Shown: in pieces, positions 33,655 to 42,563 of the stretch | Layout of the letters: each line of letters starts with the position of its first letter | Numbering within the stretch: the first letter of the stretch is position 1 | DNA from: Porticoccus litoralis | GTDB lineage: Bacteria; Pseudomonadota; Gammaproteobacteria; Pseudomonadales; Porticoccaceae | DNA: 64,000 nucleotides | Direction of reading: 5' to 3' | Assembly (NCBI RefSeq): GCF_030676955.1 | Contig: NZ_JAUUUU010000007.1 | Span: 1 to 64,000, forward strand | The notes under the pieces: model-generated | Databases searched by the model: none | What the model was told of the DNA's origin: nothing | What the model saw: the letters and a program-made list of their open reading frames with translations, nothing else | Made by a program: the position numbers and the translations under genes

Positions 33655-34635
33655 ATGACTGATACCAACGTAGTTCCGCCAAAACGCACTCGCCGCCTTC
33701 AGCAGGGCGAGAAACTACGCAGTGCGGACAAGGTGGAACGGATCCCAGTGAAGGTGATCCCCACAGAGGAAATCCAGCGCAAGCCCGACTGGATGCGTAT
33801 CCGGGTCTCATCGTCCCCCAAGGTACAGGAAATCAAAAACATACTGCGCAAGAACAAGCTGGCGACGGTATGTGAAGAGGCAGCATGTCCCAATCTCAGC
33901 GAGTGTTTCAGTCACGGCACGGCAACTTTCATGATTATGGGGGAAATCTGTACCCGTCGCTGCCCGTTCTGCGATGTGGGACATGGTAAACCCAACCCCC
34001 TGGATGCAGAAGAGCCGGCACATCTGGCAAAGGCCATCCACGAAATGCAGTTAAGCTACGTGGTGATCACTTCTGTCGACCGTGATGATCTGCGCGATGG
34101 TGGTGCCCAGCATTTTGCCGATTGTATTCGGGAAGCCCGACTCCTCAGCCCGGCGCTGAAACTCGAAATTCTGGTACCGGATTTTCGTGGTCGTATGGAG
34201 CCTGCTCTGGAGATTCTTACCGCCACGCCACCGGATGTCTTCAACCACAATATGGAAACCGTGCCAAGGCTGTACCGAGAGGCCCGTCCGGGTGCCAACT
34301 ATGCCTGGTCCCTGAAACTGCTTCAGGAATACAAGCGCCTGAACCCCAATGTACCCACCAAGTCAGGACTGATGGTGGGGCTGGGTGAAACCAAGGACGA
34401 GCTGATGCGCACGCTGGATGATCTGCGCGCCCACGATGTCGATATGTTGACCGTTGGGCAGTACCTGCAGCCCTCCAAAAACCATCTGCCCGTAGACCGC
34501 TTCGTGCACCCGGATGAATTTGCCGAGTATGCGGAATATGGCCACAGTATCGGTTTCAGCCAAGTCGCTTCAGGTCCGCTGGTACGGTCTTCCTACCATG
34601 CCGACAAACAGGCAAAGGGCGAACAGGTTAAATAG
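33655..34635 (+). CDS. lipA: Lipoyl synthase
   Basis: 326 residues from ATG 33655; a TTG at 33637 would add six. Radical-SAM enzyme that inserts two sulfurs into the octanoyl chain. The auxiliary cluster cysteines are in CEEAACPNLSEC, the SAM cluster in CTRRCPFC, and the closing Ser ligand in SGPLVRSSYHAD. The lipoylated target GcvH is not encoded in the window although gcvT and gcvP are. Confidence 0.96.
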   Translation: MTDTNVVPPKRTRRLQQGEKLRSADKVERIPVKVIPTEEIQRKPDWMRIRVSSSPKVQEIKNILRKNKLATVCEEAACPNLSECFSHGTATFMIMGEICTRRCPFCDVGHGKPNPLDAEEPAHLAKAIHEMQLSYVVITSVDRDDLRDGGAQHFADCIREARLLSPALKLEILVPDFRGRMEPALEILTATPPDVFNHNMETVPRLYREARPGANYAWSLKLLQEYKRLNPNVPTKSGLMVGLGETKDELMRTLDDLRAHDVDMLTVGQYLQPSKNHLPVDRFVHPDEFAEYAEYGHSIGFSQVASGPLVRSSYHADKQAKGEQVK

Positions 34636-34673
34636 CTGATAGTCTTTTGCTGTACAGCACTGGATCAGAATAA

Positions 34674-35462
34674 ATGAAAACACCCAGGCTTCTTGATATT
34701 CATAACGCCACGGTTTACCGCGACAATAAAAAAGTCTTCGATGGCTTTTCACTGTCGGTAGAGCAGGGGCAGAGCACGGCCATTATCGGGCCCAATGGCG
34801 CCGGTAAAAGCACCTTACTTAAACTGCTGACCCGTGAGCTGTACCCGGTGGTAAATGATGAGTCCCACGTGCGAATCCTGGGCCAGGATCGCCCCATACT
34901 CTGGGAATTGAGGGAAAAAATCGGCCTGGTGTCCGCTGACCTGCAACAGGGTTTTGTGCCGGATGTTAGTGGGCTCGGTGTGGTGGTGTCTGGTCTGCAC
35001 AACTCCATTGGCCTGTTTCATTATCAGGATGTAACGGACGAGCAATTGACCCGGGGCAGGGCGGTGCTGGAAGAGTTGGGAATCTCCGACCTGGCGGGAA
35101 GGCCCTACAAGCAGATGTCTACAGGTCAACAGCGTCGCTGTCTGCTCGGTCGTGCTCTAATCCACAACCCCGATCACCTGATTCTCGATGAGCCCACCAG
35201 CGGGCTGGACTTGAATGCCACCTATCATTATCTCAATGGCATCCGCGAACTGTTGCAGCGCGGAAAGACCATTCTTCTCGCTACCCACCATATACACGAG
35301 ATTCCCCCTGAAATTGAGCGTGTGGTCTTTATCGCTAATGGCAGTGTGGTGGCCGATGGCTACAAAGCCGACCTGCTGACTGACAATCACCTGTCGTCGC
35401 TGTTTGATATGCCGTTGACCGTCAGTATCTCTAACGGTTTTTACCAGGTCTTGCCAGCCTAG
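34674..35462 (+). CDS. Stand-alone ABC transporter ATP-binding protein (YlmA/ModF-like)
   Basis: 262-residue single ABC ATPase. Walker A GPNGAGKST (about 39-47), signature MSTGQQRRCLLGRA in place of LSGGQ, Walker B HLILDEPTSGLD, switch histidine in LATHHIHEIPPEIERV. The closest recalled families are the ATPases annotated YlmA/ModF with no dedicated permease. No membrane partner is adjacent, so the transported substrate, if any, is unknown. It follows lipA by 38 bp. Confidence 0.85.
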   Translation: MKTPRLLDIHNATVYRDNKKVFDGFSLSVEQGQSTAIIGPNGAGKSTLLKLLTRELYPVVNDESHVRILGQDRPILWELREKIGLVSADLQQGFVPDVSGLGVVVSGLHNSIGLFHYQDVTDEQLTRGRAVLEELGISDLAGRPYKQMSTGQQRRCLLGRALIHNPDHLILDEPTSGLDLNATYHYLNGIRELLQRGKTILLATHHIHEIPPEIERVVFIANGSVVADGYKADLLTDNHLSSLFDMPLTVSISNGFYQVLPA

Positions 35463-35514
35463 TCACAGGCCACCATAATGTGCGCCGATTTGCCGATCCA
35501 GGATTACTGACGTT

Positions 35515-35997
35515 ATGAAAGTACAAGACAATGCTGTGGTGGCTTTCCACTACACCATGACCGACGAAAATGGCGAAGTCGTCGAGACTTCCCAGAATGA
35601 GGAAGCTGCGACCTTTATTTGCGGCTACCGGAATATGATTGAACCGCTCGAAGCCTCCATGCTGGGCAAGGAGCCGGGAGACAAGTACAGCATTACCCTG
35701 CCGCCTGAAATGGCCTATGGAAGATTATTGACTGACAACGAAATGCGTGTGGGGCTGAAAAACCTGCATTATGAAGGCAAGCTGGAGCCTGGCATGACGG
35801 TTCCCCTGCGTACCAAAGAAGGCTTGCGCCCGGTGACTATCCTCAAGGTAGGCAAGTTCAATGCGGATATCGACATCAACCACCCTTTGGCGGGTAAGAC
35901 TCTGACCTTTGATGTGGAAATTGTGGATGTGCGCGAATCAACGCAGGAAGAGCGCGACCACGGCCATGTTCATGGGGACAAGGGCTGCGGGAAGTGA
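35515..35997 (+). CDS. SlyD-type FKBP peptidyl-prolyl isomerase, paralog 1
   Basis: 160 residues. FKBP domain split by the insert-in-flap chaperone domain: VVAFHYTMTDENGEVVE, GYRNMIEPLEASMLGKEPGD, then DINHPLAGKTLTFDVEIVDV. The tail HGHVHGDKGCGK is short but has the His/Cys metal-binding flavour of SlyD. A second, more canonical copy lies at 50615. Presumed folding helper and metal handler in the cytosol. Confidence 0.88.
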   Translation: MKVQDNAVVAFHYTMTDENGEVVETSQNEEAATFICGYRNMIEPLEASMLGKEPGDKYSITLPPEMAYGRLLTDNEMRVGLKNLHYEGKLEPGMTVPLRTKEGLRPVTILKVGKFNADIDINHPLAGKTLTFDVEIVDVRESTQEERDHGHVHGDKGCGK

Positions 35998-36026
35998 AAA
36001 AATAACGGCACCGGTGCCGGAAATGG

Positions 36027-36059
36027 CGGGGGTTGAGCGGCAGGTTCAACCCCCGTTTT
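36027..36059. terminator. Bidirectional terminator between slyD-like gene and porin gene
   Basis: CGGGGGTTGA and TCAACCCCCG form a 10-bp perfect stem with an 8-9-base loop, followed by TTTTG on the plus strand. It lies between converging genes and probably ends both, better on the plus strand. Confidence 0.75.
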
Positions 36060-36064
36060 GCGTT

Positions 36065-37231
36065 TTAGTAGTACTGTAGAATGACACCCATTGAAACAAT
36101 GTCGGTATCATTACCCGGATAACCCAGTGCATTGGCATCGCCGGTTACGTAATGCAGGTTGACGGTGGCTTTATAACCGTTGATCACGTAGTTCAGTCCC
36201 CACTCAGTGGTGTCGCTGGTGTCCGCATCCACCGGGTCATTTTTCATATAGCGGGCATAGGGTTGGAATTGCCCCGGACCGATTTTCTTGGCAAACAGGT
36301 AGCCAGCGGTAGCATAGTACGAGTCCCCTTCAAACAGACAGAAGCACTCCTCCAGCCCATCTGTGGGTGGCGAGGCCCAGGTTCGGTCGCCATCCATATT
36401 CTTGTAACCCGTCTCCAGCGTCAGTACAGCATTGTTATCCAGCACGGTTTCGGAAAACACATCGAAGGCATAGCCAAAAAAATCACCAGGGTCAATTTCG
36501 CTGCCACTGCTATCCTTCTGACTTTGCACCGTGACGGCGGCTGTCAGAATATCGCCAGCCTTACCAAAGTGTGTGGCGGCAGTGTAGTAACCCACCAGGG
36601 GCTCAACATTCTTGAAATTGTAGGCAAAGCGTGCGGCATACAGCAGGTTGTCATCGTCGTTGCCATAATCGTCGGTGCCTTCAAAGATCCCTGCCAGGTA
36701 TTGCAGTTTATCCAGTTGGCCAAATACCACGGCACCTTCGCTACGGCCGAGTCGTCCTGCAGGACCGTCGTAGTCTGCGGGGAACAGTGGCTGACGGTAC
36801 TGATTCCAGCTCATGCCAGTGTAGGGGCCATTCAGTCCCGGTCTGTCGGTGGGGACCAGGGTGCGCCCCACCCAGAGTTTGAATGCAGGATCGAGTTCAA
36901 ATTGCAGAATGGCATCAATCATCATCACGGAGTCGCCTTCATATTTCTCCGTGTTAATACTCCACTTGACGTATTCATGTAACTGGCCAGCCCAGTAAGT
37001 CCGCAGGCTGTTGATGGTGAACTCATCACTGCCGTCGGCATCATTATTCCGGGAGGTTTGTTGCAGGCGCGTGCCGCCACCCACGCTAATCCAAAGGGTG
37101 TCACTGTGTTCCAGTTTCAGACCGGCTGATGAAGGGCTGGCCACAAAGATCAACAGTAGTGCTAGAAAAAGTTGTAGCAGACCGGCCGTATAGTTTTGGC
37201 GTGCAAAGACGCCCGTCACAGTGTTTAACAC
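36065..37231 (-). CDS. Outer-membrane porin-like beta-barrel protein
   Basis: 388 residues. A signal peptide (LLQLFLALLLIFVASPSSA) precedes a chain of amphipathic strands ending in the aromatic residue required for barrel insertion (GVILQYY). The pattern FKLWVGRTLVPTDRPGL and a periodicity of short D/N/G turns resemble phosphate-selective (OprO/P) porins. Substrate not predictable. Monocistronic on the minus strand. Confidence 0.75.
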   Translation of the reverse strand: MLNTVTGVFARQNYTAGLLQLFLALLLIFVASPSSAGLKLEHSDTLWISVGGGTRLQQTSRNNDADGSDEFTINSLRTYWAGQLHEYVKWSINTEKYEGDSVMMIDAILQFELDPAFKLWVGRTLVPTDRPGLNGPYTGMSWNQYRQPLFPADYDGPAGRLGRSEGAVVFGQLDKLQYLAGIFEGTDDYGNDDDNLLYAARFAYNFKNVEPLVGYYTAATHFGKAGDILTAAVTVQSQKDSSGSEIDPGDFFGYAFDVFSETVLDNNAVLTLETGYKNMDGDRTWASPPTDGLEECFCLFEGDSYYATAGYLFAKKIGPGQFQPYARYMKNDPVDADTSDTTEWGLNYVINGYKATVNLHYVTGDANALGYPGNDTDIVSMGVILQYY

Positions 37232-37349
37232 GCTTTATCCACCCCTTAATGGTTTGTGATTATTGAGTTGCCAGAGTATACCTTTGCCGACTGCCGCAAT
37301 GTGAACAATGTCGATGACCTTTGCCGGTAAACAGTCTGTATGGTTTGTG

Positions 37350-37748
37350 TTATTTGACAGGTATCCGGTCTTTGCCGAAGAACTCGGGAGCCTGTATAGA
37401 AAGTGCTTTCAGAGGCATCTCGGACGTTGTTTTAACTGCGTGGGGAGTGCCCTCAGGAACCTTGATAAAGTCGCCGGGTTTTACTTCAAACGTCTCATCA
37501 CCCCGTCGCATGATGCCGGTACCTTCGAGAATGTAGATGGTCTCGGAGTGAAAGGCATGCTTGTGCAATGGGACTGATTTCTTCACAAAAACAATAAAGT
37601 CCGAGGCATGTTTGTCGCTGTAGAGCTTCACCACGTGAATATTGGCGAGGTCGGTAGGTGCTTTAATATCCGCCATGGCGGTCTGTTCGGCTTGGGAAAC
37701 GCTGGTGACCAGCAGAGTCAGCAGGATCAATGTTAACCGGAAGTTCAC
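37350..37748 (-). CDS. Secreted cupin-domain protein
   Basis: 132 residues with a signal peptide (LTLILLTLLVTSVSQA) and a single cupin fold: VPLHKHAFHSETIYILEG carries the metal-binding histidines and glutamate of motif 1, and GDFIKVPEGTPHAVKTTS gives motif 2. Periplasmic location is unusual for cupins. Substrate unknown. The next gene on this strand is 80 bp away. Confidence 0.8.
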   Translation of the reverse strand: MNFRLTLILLTLLVTSVSQAEQTAMADIKAPTDLANIHVVKLYSDKHASDFIVFVKKSVPLHKHAFHSETIYILEGTGIMRRGDETFEVKPGDFIKVPEGTPHAVKTTSEMPLKALSIQAPEFFGKDRIPVK

Positions 37749-37831
37749 GGTGGCAGCTCCTCAGAATTTAGAAATCACAGATGGTACCCCAACATTTATG
37801 GGTTAACGAGGGCGTTAACGCTGAAAGCCGA

Positions 37832-38218
37832 TTACTGGGCCGGACTATTTTTTGGCATCAGGAACCAGAGTACGGCTGCCACCAGGAATAATGCGGGAAT
37901 ATCACCGATCATGTTGGCGTGTTCAGAATGATCGGCCAGGGCCTGGGCCAACATAATGCCGGCGTGAACAATACTCGACCAGATGGTGAACCAGATAAGG
38001 CTGGCATGGGCGAGGGGGTTTTTGGCGGCACGAATCAGGAATACCCCGAGGGTGGCATAAATTCCCATGATCATTTGTTCGTATTCCGGTTGCCGTGGTG
38101 TCCAGCTCCAACCGGAGGGCCAGACCCACATCATCATGGCCGGTACGCCAACGACAAAAACAATGCCAAATACCAGCAGGGCGGTTTTCAGATACTGGAG
38201 CTTCTGCTGCTCTTCCAT
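37832..38218 (-). CDS. DUF6632-like membrane protein
   Basis: 128 residues with four hydrophobic helices (about 12-32, 50-66, 73-93, 105-123). Segments such as YEQMIMGIYATLGVFLIRAA and HASLIWFTIWSSIVHAGIM match a small membrane family recalled as DUF6632. No function is known. A ribosome-binding AGGGGACAC precedes the ATG. Confidence 0.65.
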   Translation of the reverse strand: MEEQQKLQYLKTALLVFGIVFVVGVPAMMMWVWPSGWSWTPRQPEYEQMIMGIYATLGVFLIRAAKNPLAHASLIWFTIWSSIVHAGIMLAQALADHSEHANMIGDIPALFLVAAVLWFLMPKNSPAQ

Positions 38219-38284
38219 GGTGTGTCCCCTTTTTTATTATGAACGGCGGTTTTAGGTGCAGTGGTGGGAAGTGACTTTTTGATA

Positions 38285-38575
38285 TTAGTCGATTTGCCCC
38301 GGATTGCCAGACACGATCTGTACCCACTTTGCGTCTTTTGTAGAGGTTTCTCCACCGGCGTTTTCCCACGCGGAAAACCTTCCTTCAATATGACAGGTGT
38401 TGTAGAACCCCAAGTCCTTTAACTCTGCAGTGGCCAAGGCTGAACGCCGGGCAGGCTGACAATACAGAACAGGCTGCCTGTCTTCAGAGAAAATGGGTTT
38501 GAAGCGGGGGTTGCCGGGGGGGGTGATATATTCTATTACGTCTCGATGTGCGATTTTCCAGGCTGCTGTATGCCC
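38285..38575 (-). pseudogene. Rhodanese-domain gene, 5'-truncated
   Basis: Minus-strand frame without a usable start reads AHRDVIEYITPPGNPRFKPI, QPVLYCQPARRSALATAELK, LGFYNTCHIEGRFSAWENAG and stops at 38285. This is the second half of a rhodanese domain with the catalytic cysteine in LYCQPARRS. The first half (the DVRE-type strand and GHIPGA loop) is missing; the frame instead overlaps the end of the DUF2157 gene. The loop CQPARRS is close to the CxxGxRS consensus. Relic of a sulfurtransferase. Confidence 0.7.
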
Positions 38576-38577
38576 GG

Positions 38578-39609
38578 TTATCGGGATCTTGCCTCCAGAA
38601 GCTCTCTTAGCGGTAGGGGTAAAACACTGTGCATTTTCGCGGTAATCCGAGGTTCATTTTTCTGCCACAGCACGCCCAGATAAATGATGGTGAATCCTAG
38701 AACCGTTAGCATGATCGGAAATAGCCAACTGTCTTCGAAGACTCTGTAGGCCAGGTGTCCCAGATAAATACAGCAGCCAATTGCACCAAATACCACAAAA
38801 ACACGACGCACCAATGCCACTCCAATGCCCAGCATGAAAATATTGATACAGAAATAGAAAAACTTGGCGAGTTCGCTGTCGGAATATTGCAGGGTCATGC
38901 CGCCCCAAAACGTCAGCACCCCGAAGATATAAAGCCAGAAGGCATAATCTGCGGTATTTCTGGCACGGATATCCACCCAGAAAGCGAGGCAAACAAAAGC
39001 CAGGCCAAAGTACATGGATACGATCGCTCTGAGCTCAAAGTCCGGGCTGCCAGCAGCGAGCATGGCGGCAATATCCATCGACATATACCACAGGGTGACT
39101 GCGATCGGCATGATCAGAAACGGATACTTGTATTTCCATGCCACGATAACACCCACGGCCAGCGTGCCTAACTCCATATAGAGCCAGTGCCATTTGATCA
39201 GGCGATGGTATTCACGGTAAGCAGTATCATCAGGCCATATGCCCAGCCCTTGCTGCAGGCCATAAATAGCCAGTGGGGTGAGGGCAACTACAAACGTGGC
39301 GCAGATTCCCGCAGGAACCGGGTAACCTTTTTGCTGAAACGTGTGGGTCAATTTGAGTGCTAGAACGGCATAAGCCAGAGACATTGCCAGGATTCCCCAG
39401 CCCCCAAACATTTCCCACCCCAGGGTCATAAAAAGGGTCATCGCGTTGATGGCAATGAGTCCGCCCAGGTAATAGAGCACATGGGTAAAATCAAATCGGG
39501 GGCCAGCGGAGGGGTTCTCTTTCAGGAACAGGAATAATTTCTCTGCCTGTTCGCTACTGATAATGTTTTCCTGAACCGCTGCATCCAGGTTTTTCTTTGT
39601 TATTTTCAT
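38578..39609 (-). CDS. DUF2157 membrane protein
   Basis: 343 residues from ATG 39609 (the frame reaches 39648, but MKITKKNLDAAVQENIISSE is the usual start). An N-terminal soluble segment of about 45 residues, LDAAVQENIISSEQAEKLF, typical of DUF2157, is followed by about ten membrane helices. Function unknown. The coding end coincides with the break point of the rhodanese relic, suggesting a deletion between two neighbouring genes. Confidence 0.75.
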   Translation of the reverse strand: MKITKKNLDAAVQENIISSEQAEKLFLFLKENPSAGPRFDFTHVLYYLGGLIAINAMTLFMTLGWEMFGGWGILAMSLAYAVLALKLTHTFQQKGYPVPAGICATFVVALTPLAIYGLQQGLGIWPDDTAYREYHRLIKWHWLYMELGTLAVGVIVAWKYKYPFLIMPIAVTLWYMSMDIAAMLAAGSPDFELRAIVSMYFGLAFVCLAFWVDIRARNTADYAFWLYIFGVLTFWGGMTLQYSDSELAKFFYFCINIFMLGIGVALVRRVFVVFGAIGCCIYLGHLAYRVFEDSWLFPIMLTVLGFTIIYLGVLWQKNEPRITAKMHSVLPLPLRELLEARSR

Positions 39610-39719
39610 CGCCAGTCCCGAAAAGCCCGCTATCAGTTCACATCCCACATGTAGTCAATCAAGCGCATGTCAGATCATTTGATCATAGCCCAGGTGGTGA
39701 AGCGAGCCAGGTCCGGTAG

Positions 39720-40058
39720 TTATTCCTCCACCCAGATTTTGCGGATAGGTTCTCCGAAGTCGTCGTAGATAATTTTTTCTTTCGGTTTACTGGGCGTTGT
39801 TTTTCCCGACTTGGATGTTTTCTGGCGTCGGGCATCCAGTGCAGCGACCACTTCAGGGATAGGCGTGCGCTCGGCTTTTGGTTGGTTGAAAAAGGCCATG
39901 GGCAAACCCTCCAGGGGGTTGTCCCGGCCACTGACACCGCGAGGGATTTTGTGAATTTCCCCGCCATGGGTCAGGTAGTCCTGTATCTGCTGCTGCAGTT
40001 CTCTGCGTAGCTGGGACTTATCTGGTGGTTTTTTCAAGGGTGGTTTATTTGCCATGGT
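39720..40058 (-). CDS. Conserved hypothetical protein downstream of the PHP gene
   Basis: About 112 residues from ATG 40058 (40052 equally possible). Lysine/proline-rich start (KPPLKKPPDKSQLRRELQQQ), a central IPRGVSGRDNPLEG, PIPEVVAALDARRQ, and an acidic end IYDDFGEPIRKIWVEE. It resembles an uncharacterised gammaproteobacterial family with a conserved YDDFGEP ending (recalled, not searched). Twelve bp after the PHP nuclease gene and so likely co-transcribed. Confidence 0.65.
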   Translation of the reverse strand, partial: TMANKPPLKKPPDKSQLRRELQQQIQDYLTHGGEIHKIPRGVSGRDNPLEGLPMAFFNQPKAERTPIPEVVAALDARRQKTSKSGKTTPSKPKEKIIYDDFGEPIRKIWVEE

Positions 40059-40069
40059 CATCAGCCATT

Positions 40070-40933
40070 CTACCAGTGATCCCATACCGGGCGGCAGATA
40101 TCCGGTAAACCGGGGAACTGGCCCAGTTCTGCCCAGGGCTGACCCGGTTGATGGAAGTCTGAACCACAGGAAGCCAGCAGTGCTTTTTGCTCACAGATCT
40201 TGGCCAGATCGCGGGTCAGTGGTGGGGGTTGCCGACCCGAGACCACCTCCATGCCTTGACCACCCACTGCCATAAAGTCATCTGCCAGGGCGAGTAGCTT
40301 GGTTCGGGTGAGATTGTATTTGTCTGGGTGAGCCAGCACGGCGGTGCCGCCGGCATCGCGAATCCACTGAATGATTTGTGGCAGTGTGGCCCACAGTTGT
40401 TTGACATCGCCGGGCTTGCCGGAGCCGAGGTATTTCTTGAAGGCCTGACGCATATTGCTGACCGCCCCGATCTCTATCAGGTGCTGGGCAAAGTGCGGGC
40501 GTCCCACAATATCACTGCCAGCCTGTGCCTTTGCTCCTTCTAAAGTGTCGGGTAGGCCAAGATGGTGAAGCTTTTCGGCAATCTGTTCGGCACGTTGTTT
40601 GCGGGCCTGTTGCTGGTAGTGGCAGCCGGCTCGCATGGCGTCGCTGTCGGGATCGATATTCAGGCCGACGATATGCACGCCAATTTTTCGCCAGGTGGTG
40701 GAGAACTCGATGGCGGGAATCACCTGTATGGATGAGTTTGTGCATGGCGGTAATCGGCCGAATGCTGCGGTGGTGTCGTGATCGGTGATGGCCAGCATCT
40801 CCACCCCTGCATCGGTTGCCCGCTGCACCAGTTGTTCCGGCTCGAGGGAACCGTCGGAGCAGGTGCTGTGGCAGTGCAGGTCATAAAGCATGTGGCAATC
40901 CATTTTGGACCGTTGTGGGAAACAACGGGACAT
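40070..40933 (-). CDS. rnm: PHP-domain 5'-3' exoribonuclease / nucleoside bisphosphate phosphatase (RNase AM type)
   Basis: 287 residues from ATG 40933, chosen for GGAAGG seven bases upstream; ATGs at 40903 and 40891 are alternatives nearer to the E. coli YciV start. Metal-binding PHP motifs: LYDLHCHSTCSDGS, LAITDHDTTAAF, IPAIEFS, GRPHFAQHLI, AVLAHPDKYN and SCGSDFHQPGQ. E. coli YciV/TrpH removes 5' nucleotides from rRNA precursors and digests short RNA; the same role is inferred here. Confidence 0.9.
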   Translation of the reverse strand: MSRCFPQRSKMDCHMLYDLHCHSTCSDGSLEPEQLVQRATDAGVEMLAITDHDTTAAFGRLPPCTNSSIQVIPAIEFSTTWRKIGVHIVGLNIDPDSDAMRAGCHYQQQARKQRAEQIAEKLHHLGLPDTLEGAKAQAGSDIVGRPHFAQHLIEIGAVSNMRQAFKKYLGSGKPGDVKQLWATLPQIIQWIRDAGGTAVLAHPDKYNLTRTKLLALADDFMAVGGQGMEVVSGRQPPPLTRDLAKICEQKALLASCGSDFHQPGQPWAELGQFPGLPDICRPVWDHW

Positions 40934-41019
40934 TATAGCGCCTTCCAAGGTCGGTGTTGGTATGCATGTAGCCCTGGGAGCTGGTATGGCCGCCGGGCGC
41001 GAGCCGCTATACTGCGGTC

Positions 41020-41538
41020 ATGGAAACGATCACCCCCATTGGTAAAGAGCTTCAACAGCAAGTACTGGAACAGACCCGACATTTTATCGGGCTGGGAAGC
41101 GAGTTGCTGGACCGTCGTTTTGCCGATGTGCCAGTGGCTTTCGACCTCCGAGGGCGTACCGCTGGCATGTATCGCGTTAAGGGTCGGCAACGGCTAATTC
41201 GTTACAACCCCTGGATTTTTGCCAAATATTTCGAGGACGGGCTGCACGTGACTGTGCCCCATGAGGTGGCCCACTATCTGGTGGACTGCGTCTACGGCAT
41301 TCGTCGGGTCAAACCTCACGGCCCCGAGTGGCGCAAAATTATGGATGCCTTTGGCGTCGATGGCCGCGCCACCGCCCGATTCGACCTGGAAGGTATCCCG
41401 GTGCGTCGGGAGAGACAGTTTGATTACCACTGTGGATGCCAGCCTCACCGTTTAGGTACGCGACGTCACTTAAAGATACAACGTGGCGAGGCCCGTTATC
41501 TCTGCCGTCAGTGCGGTAACCACTTAGTGGTGGCCTGA
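41020..41538 (+). CDS. sprT: SprT-family zinc metalloprotease-like protein
   Basis: 172 residues. SprT-like domain with the zinc motif HEVAHYLVD (HExxH) and RRVKPHGPEWRKIMDAFG downstream, then a C-terminal zinc ribbon with CGC and CRQCG. Eukaryotic SPRTN cleaves DNA-protein crosslinks; bacterial SprT function is poorly known. It diverges from the PHP gene and abuts the GIY-YIG gene with no gap. Confidence 0.9.
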   Translation: METITPIGKELQQQVLEQTRHFIGLGSELLDRRFADVPVAFDLRGRTAGMYRVKGRQRLIRYNPWIFAKYFEDGLHVTVPHEVAHYLVDCVYGIRRVKPHGPEWRKIMDAFGVDGRATARFDLEGIPVRRERQFDYHCGCQPHRLGTRRHLKIQRGEARYLCRQCGNHLVVA

Positions 41539-41802
41539 ATGAGTTGGTTTGTGTATATGATCGAGGCCAGCGACGGCTCTCTCTATACCGGTATTACCAC
41601 CGATGTGGCGCGCCGCTTTGCGGAGCATCGGGATGGCAAGCTGGGTGCCCGTTACTTCAATGGGCGCCAGCCAAAAAAGGTGGTGTACGTTGAACCCGCA
41701 GAGGATCGCAGCATGGCTTCGAAACGGGAAGCGGCTATCAAGCAATTGGGGCGACAGCAAAAGCTGGCACTGATTTCGGAGGGTTCGAAAGATGGATGCT
41801 GA
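41539..41802 (+). CDS. GIY-YIG nuclease-superfamily protein (UPF0213, YhbQ-like)
   Basis: 87 residues: WFVYMIEASDGSLYTGITTD carries a VYM-YTG form of the GIY-YIG motif, with the catalytic arginine in VARRFAEHRDGK. It is the whole length of the UPF0213 family. YhbQ has been linked to DNA structure-specific nuclease activity. The ATG follows the sprT stop directly and its end overlaps the GNAT gene by 11 bp. Confidence 0.9.
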   Translation: MSWFVYMIEASDGSLYTGITTDVARRFAEHRDGKLGARYFNGRQPKKVVYVEPAEDRSMASKREAAIKQLGRQQKLALISEGSKDGC

Positions 41803-42037
41803 AATTGTTCACGATGACCAGCAAGGGTGTTTCCTGATTGAGCTTGAACGAGGACGCGCGGTGCTGGAGTACCAGTTATTGCCTGATAATACGGTAAATT
41901 TTTCCCGTACCTATGTGCCGGGGGAGTACCGCAATCATGGCTTAGCTGAAAAACTGGTGCGCGCCGGACTGAGCTGGGCAAACCAGCAAGGGCTTAGGGT
42001 GAGAGCAACCTGCTGGTATGTGCAGAAATTCCTTTAA
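41792..42037 (+). CDS. Small GNAT-like N-acetyltransferase (NATD1 type), 3' end possibly truncated
   Basis: 81 residues. NFSRTYVPGEYRNHGLAEKLVRA is the acetyl-CoA loop region of the short YjdJ/NATD1 family. Relatives continue past the final WYVQKFL with roughly ten more residues (a KF-x-x-R-HPEY-like end), whereas here a stop comes at once and repeat C begins eight bases later. The insertion of the repeat may have replaced the 3' end. Start overlaps the upstream gene. Confidence 0.8.
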   Translation: MDAEIVHDDQQGCFLIELERGRAVLEYQLLPDNTVNFSRTYVPGEYRNHGLAEKLVRAGLSWANQQGLRVRATCWYVQKFL

Positions 42038-42044
42038 CAGTCCG

Positions 42045-42179
42045 CTGAAAAGCTTTCTGCGTGGCCGTACGGCGTTAAGAAAAACCTCAAGGTGCTCAAT
42101 AGGTCTGTTGAAGAGCCCCCTAAACTCCGCCTTTTCCGTTTTCCTTGCCTTGTATCGCCTGCCTCGAAAACGTTTTCAG
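42045..42179 (+). repeat. Intergenic repeat C, copy 1
   Basis: 135 bp bounded by the inverted repeat CTGAAAA / TTTTCAG. Internal blocks TACGGCGTTAAGAAAAACCT, CAAGGTGCTCAA, CCTAAACTCCGCCTTTTCCG and TTTTCCTTGCCTTGTATC parallel those of copy 2 at 57140. No protein is encoded. Confidence 0.75.
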
Positions 42180-42194
42180 GCAGGCTGTTGGGAC

Positions 42195-42476
42195 TTACTC
42201 ATAAGTACAAAGATAAGCCGTATCCACTGCCACCTGTAACTGGAACGATTGATTGGCGGCCACTTCAAAGCTGTCGCCGGCGTTAAACGTATGCCAGTCG
42301 TCTTGGCCGGGCAGTTTCACAGTCAGTGCACCGCTCACCACGGTCATCACTTCTTTCTTGCTCGTGCCGAATTCGTATTCGCCCGGTGCCATGACGCCGA
42401 CGGTGGCGGGCAGGGTTTCGGTCTGGAAGCCGATGGAAACCACCGTGCCATCAAAATATTCGTTCATTTTAAACAT
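42195..42476 (-). CDS. ppnP: Pyrimidine/purine nucleoside phosphorylase PpnP
   Basis: 93 residues, the single-cupin UPF0345 family: NEYFDGTVVSIGFQTETLPA, GVMAPGEYEFGTSKKEVMTV, and DSFEVAANQSFQLQV. E. coli PpnP (YaiE) phosphorolyses several nucleosides to base and ribose 1-phosphate. Lies alone, 15 bp beyond repeat C on the other strand. Confidence 0.93.
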   Translation of the reverse strand: MFKMNEYFDGTVVSIGFQTETLPATVGVMAPGEYEFGTSKKEVMTVVSGALTVKLPGQDDWHTFNAGDSFEVAANQSFQLQVAVDTAYLCTYE

Positions 42477-42563
42477 GCAGATGCTCTCAACAGGTTGGGT
42501 AAAAATTGCGCCGCTATAGTACCCGCACTGCGCGGTCGATAGAATGCGCCCTTTGAGATTTTT

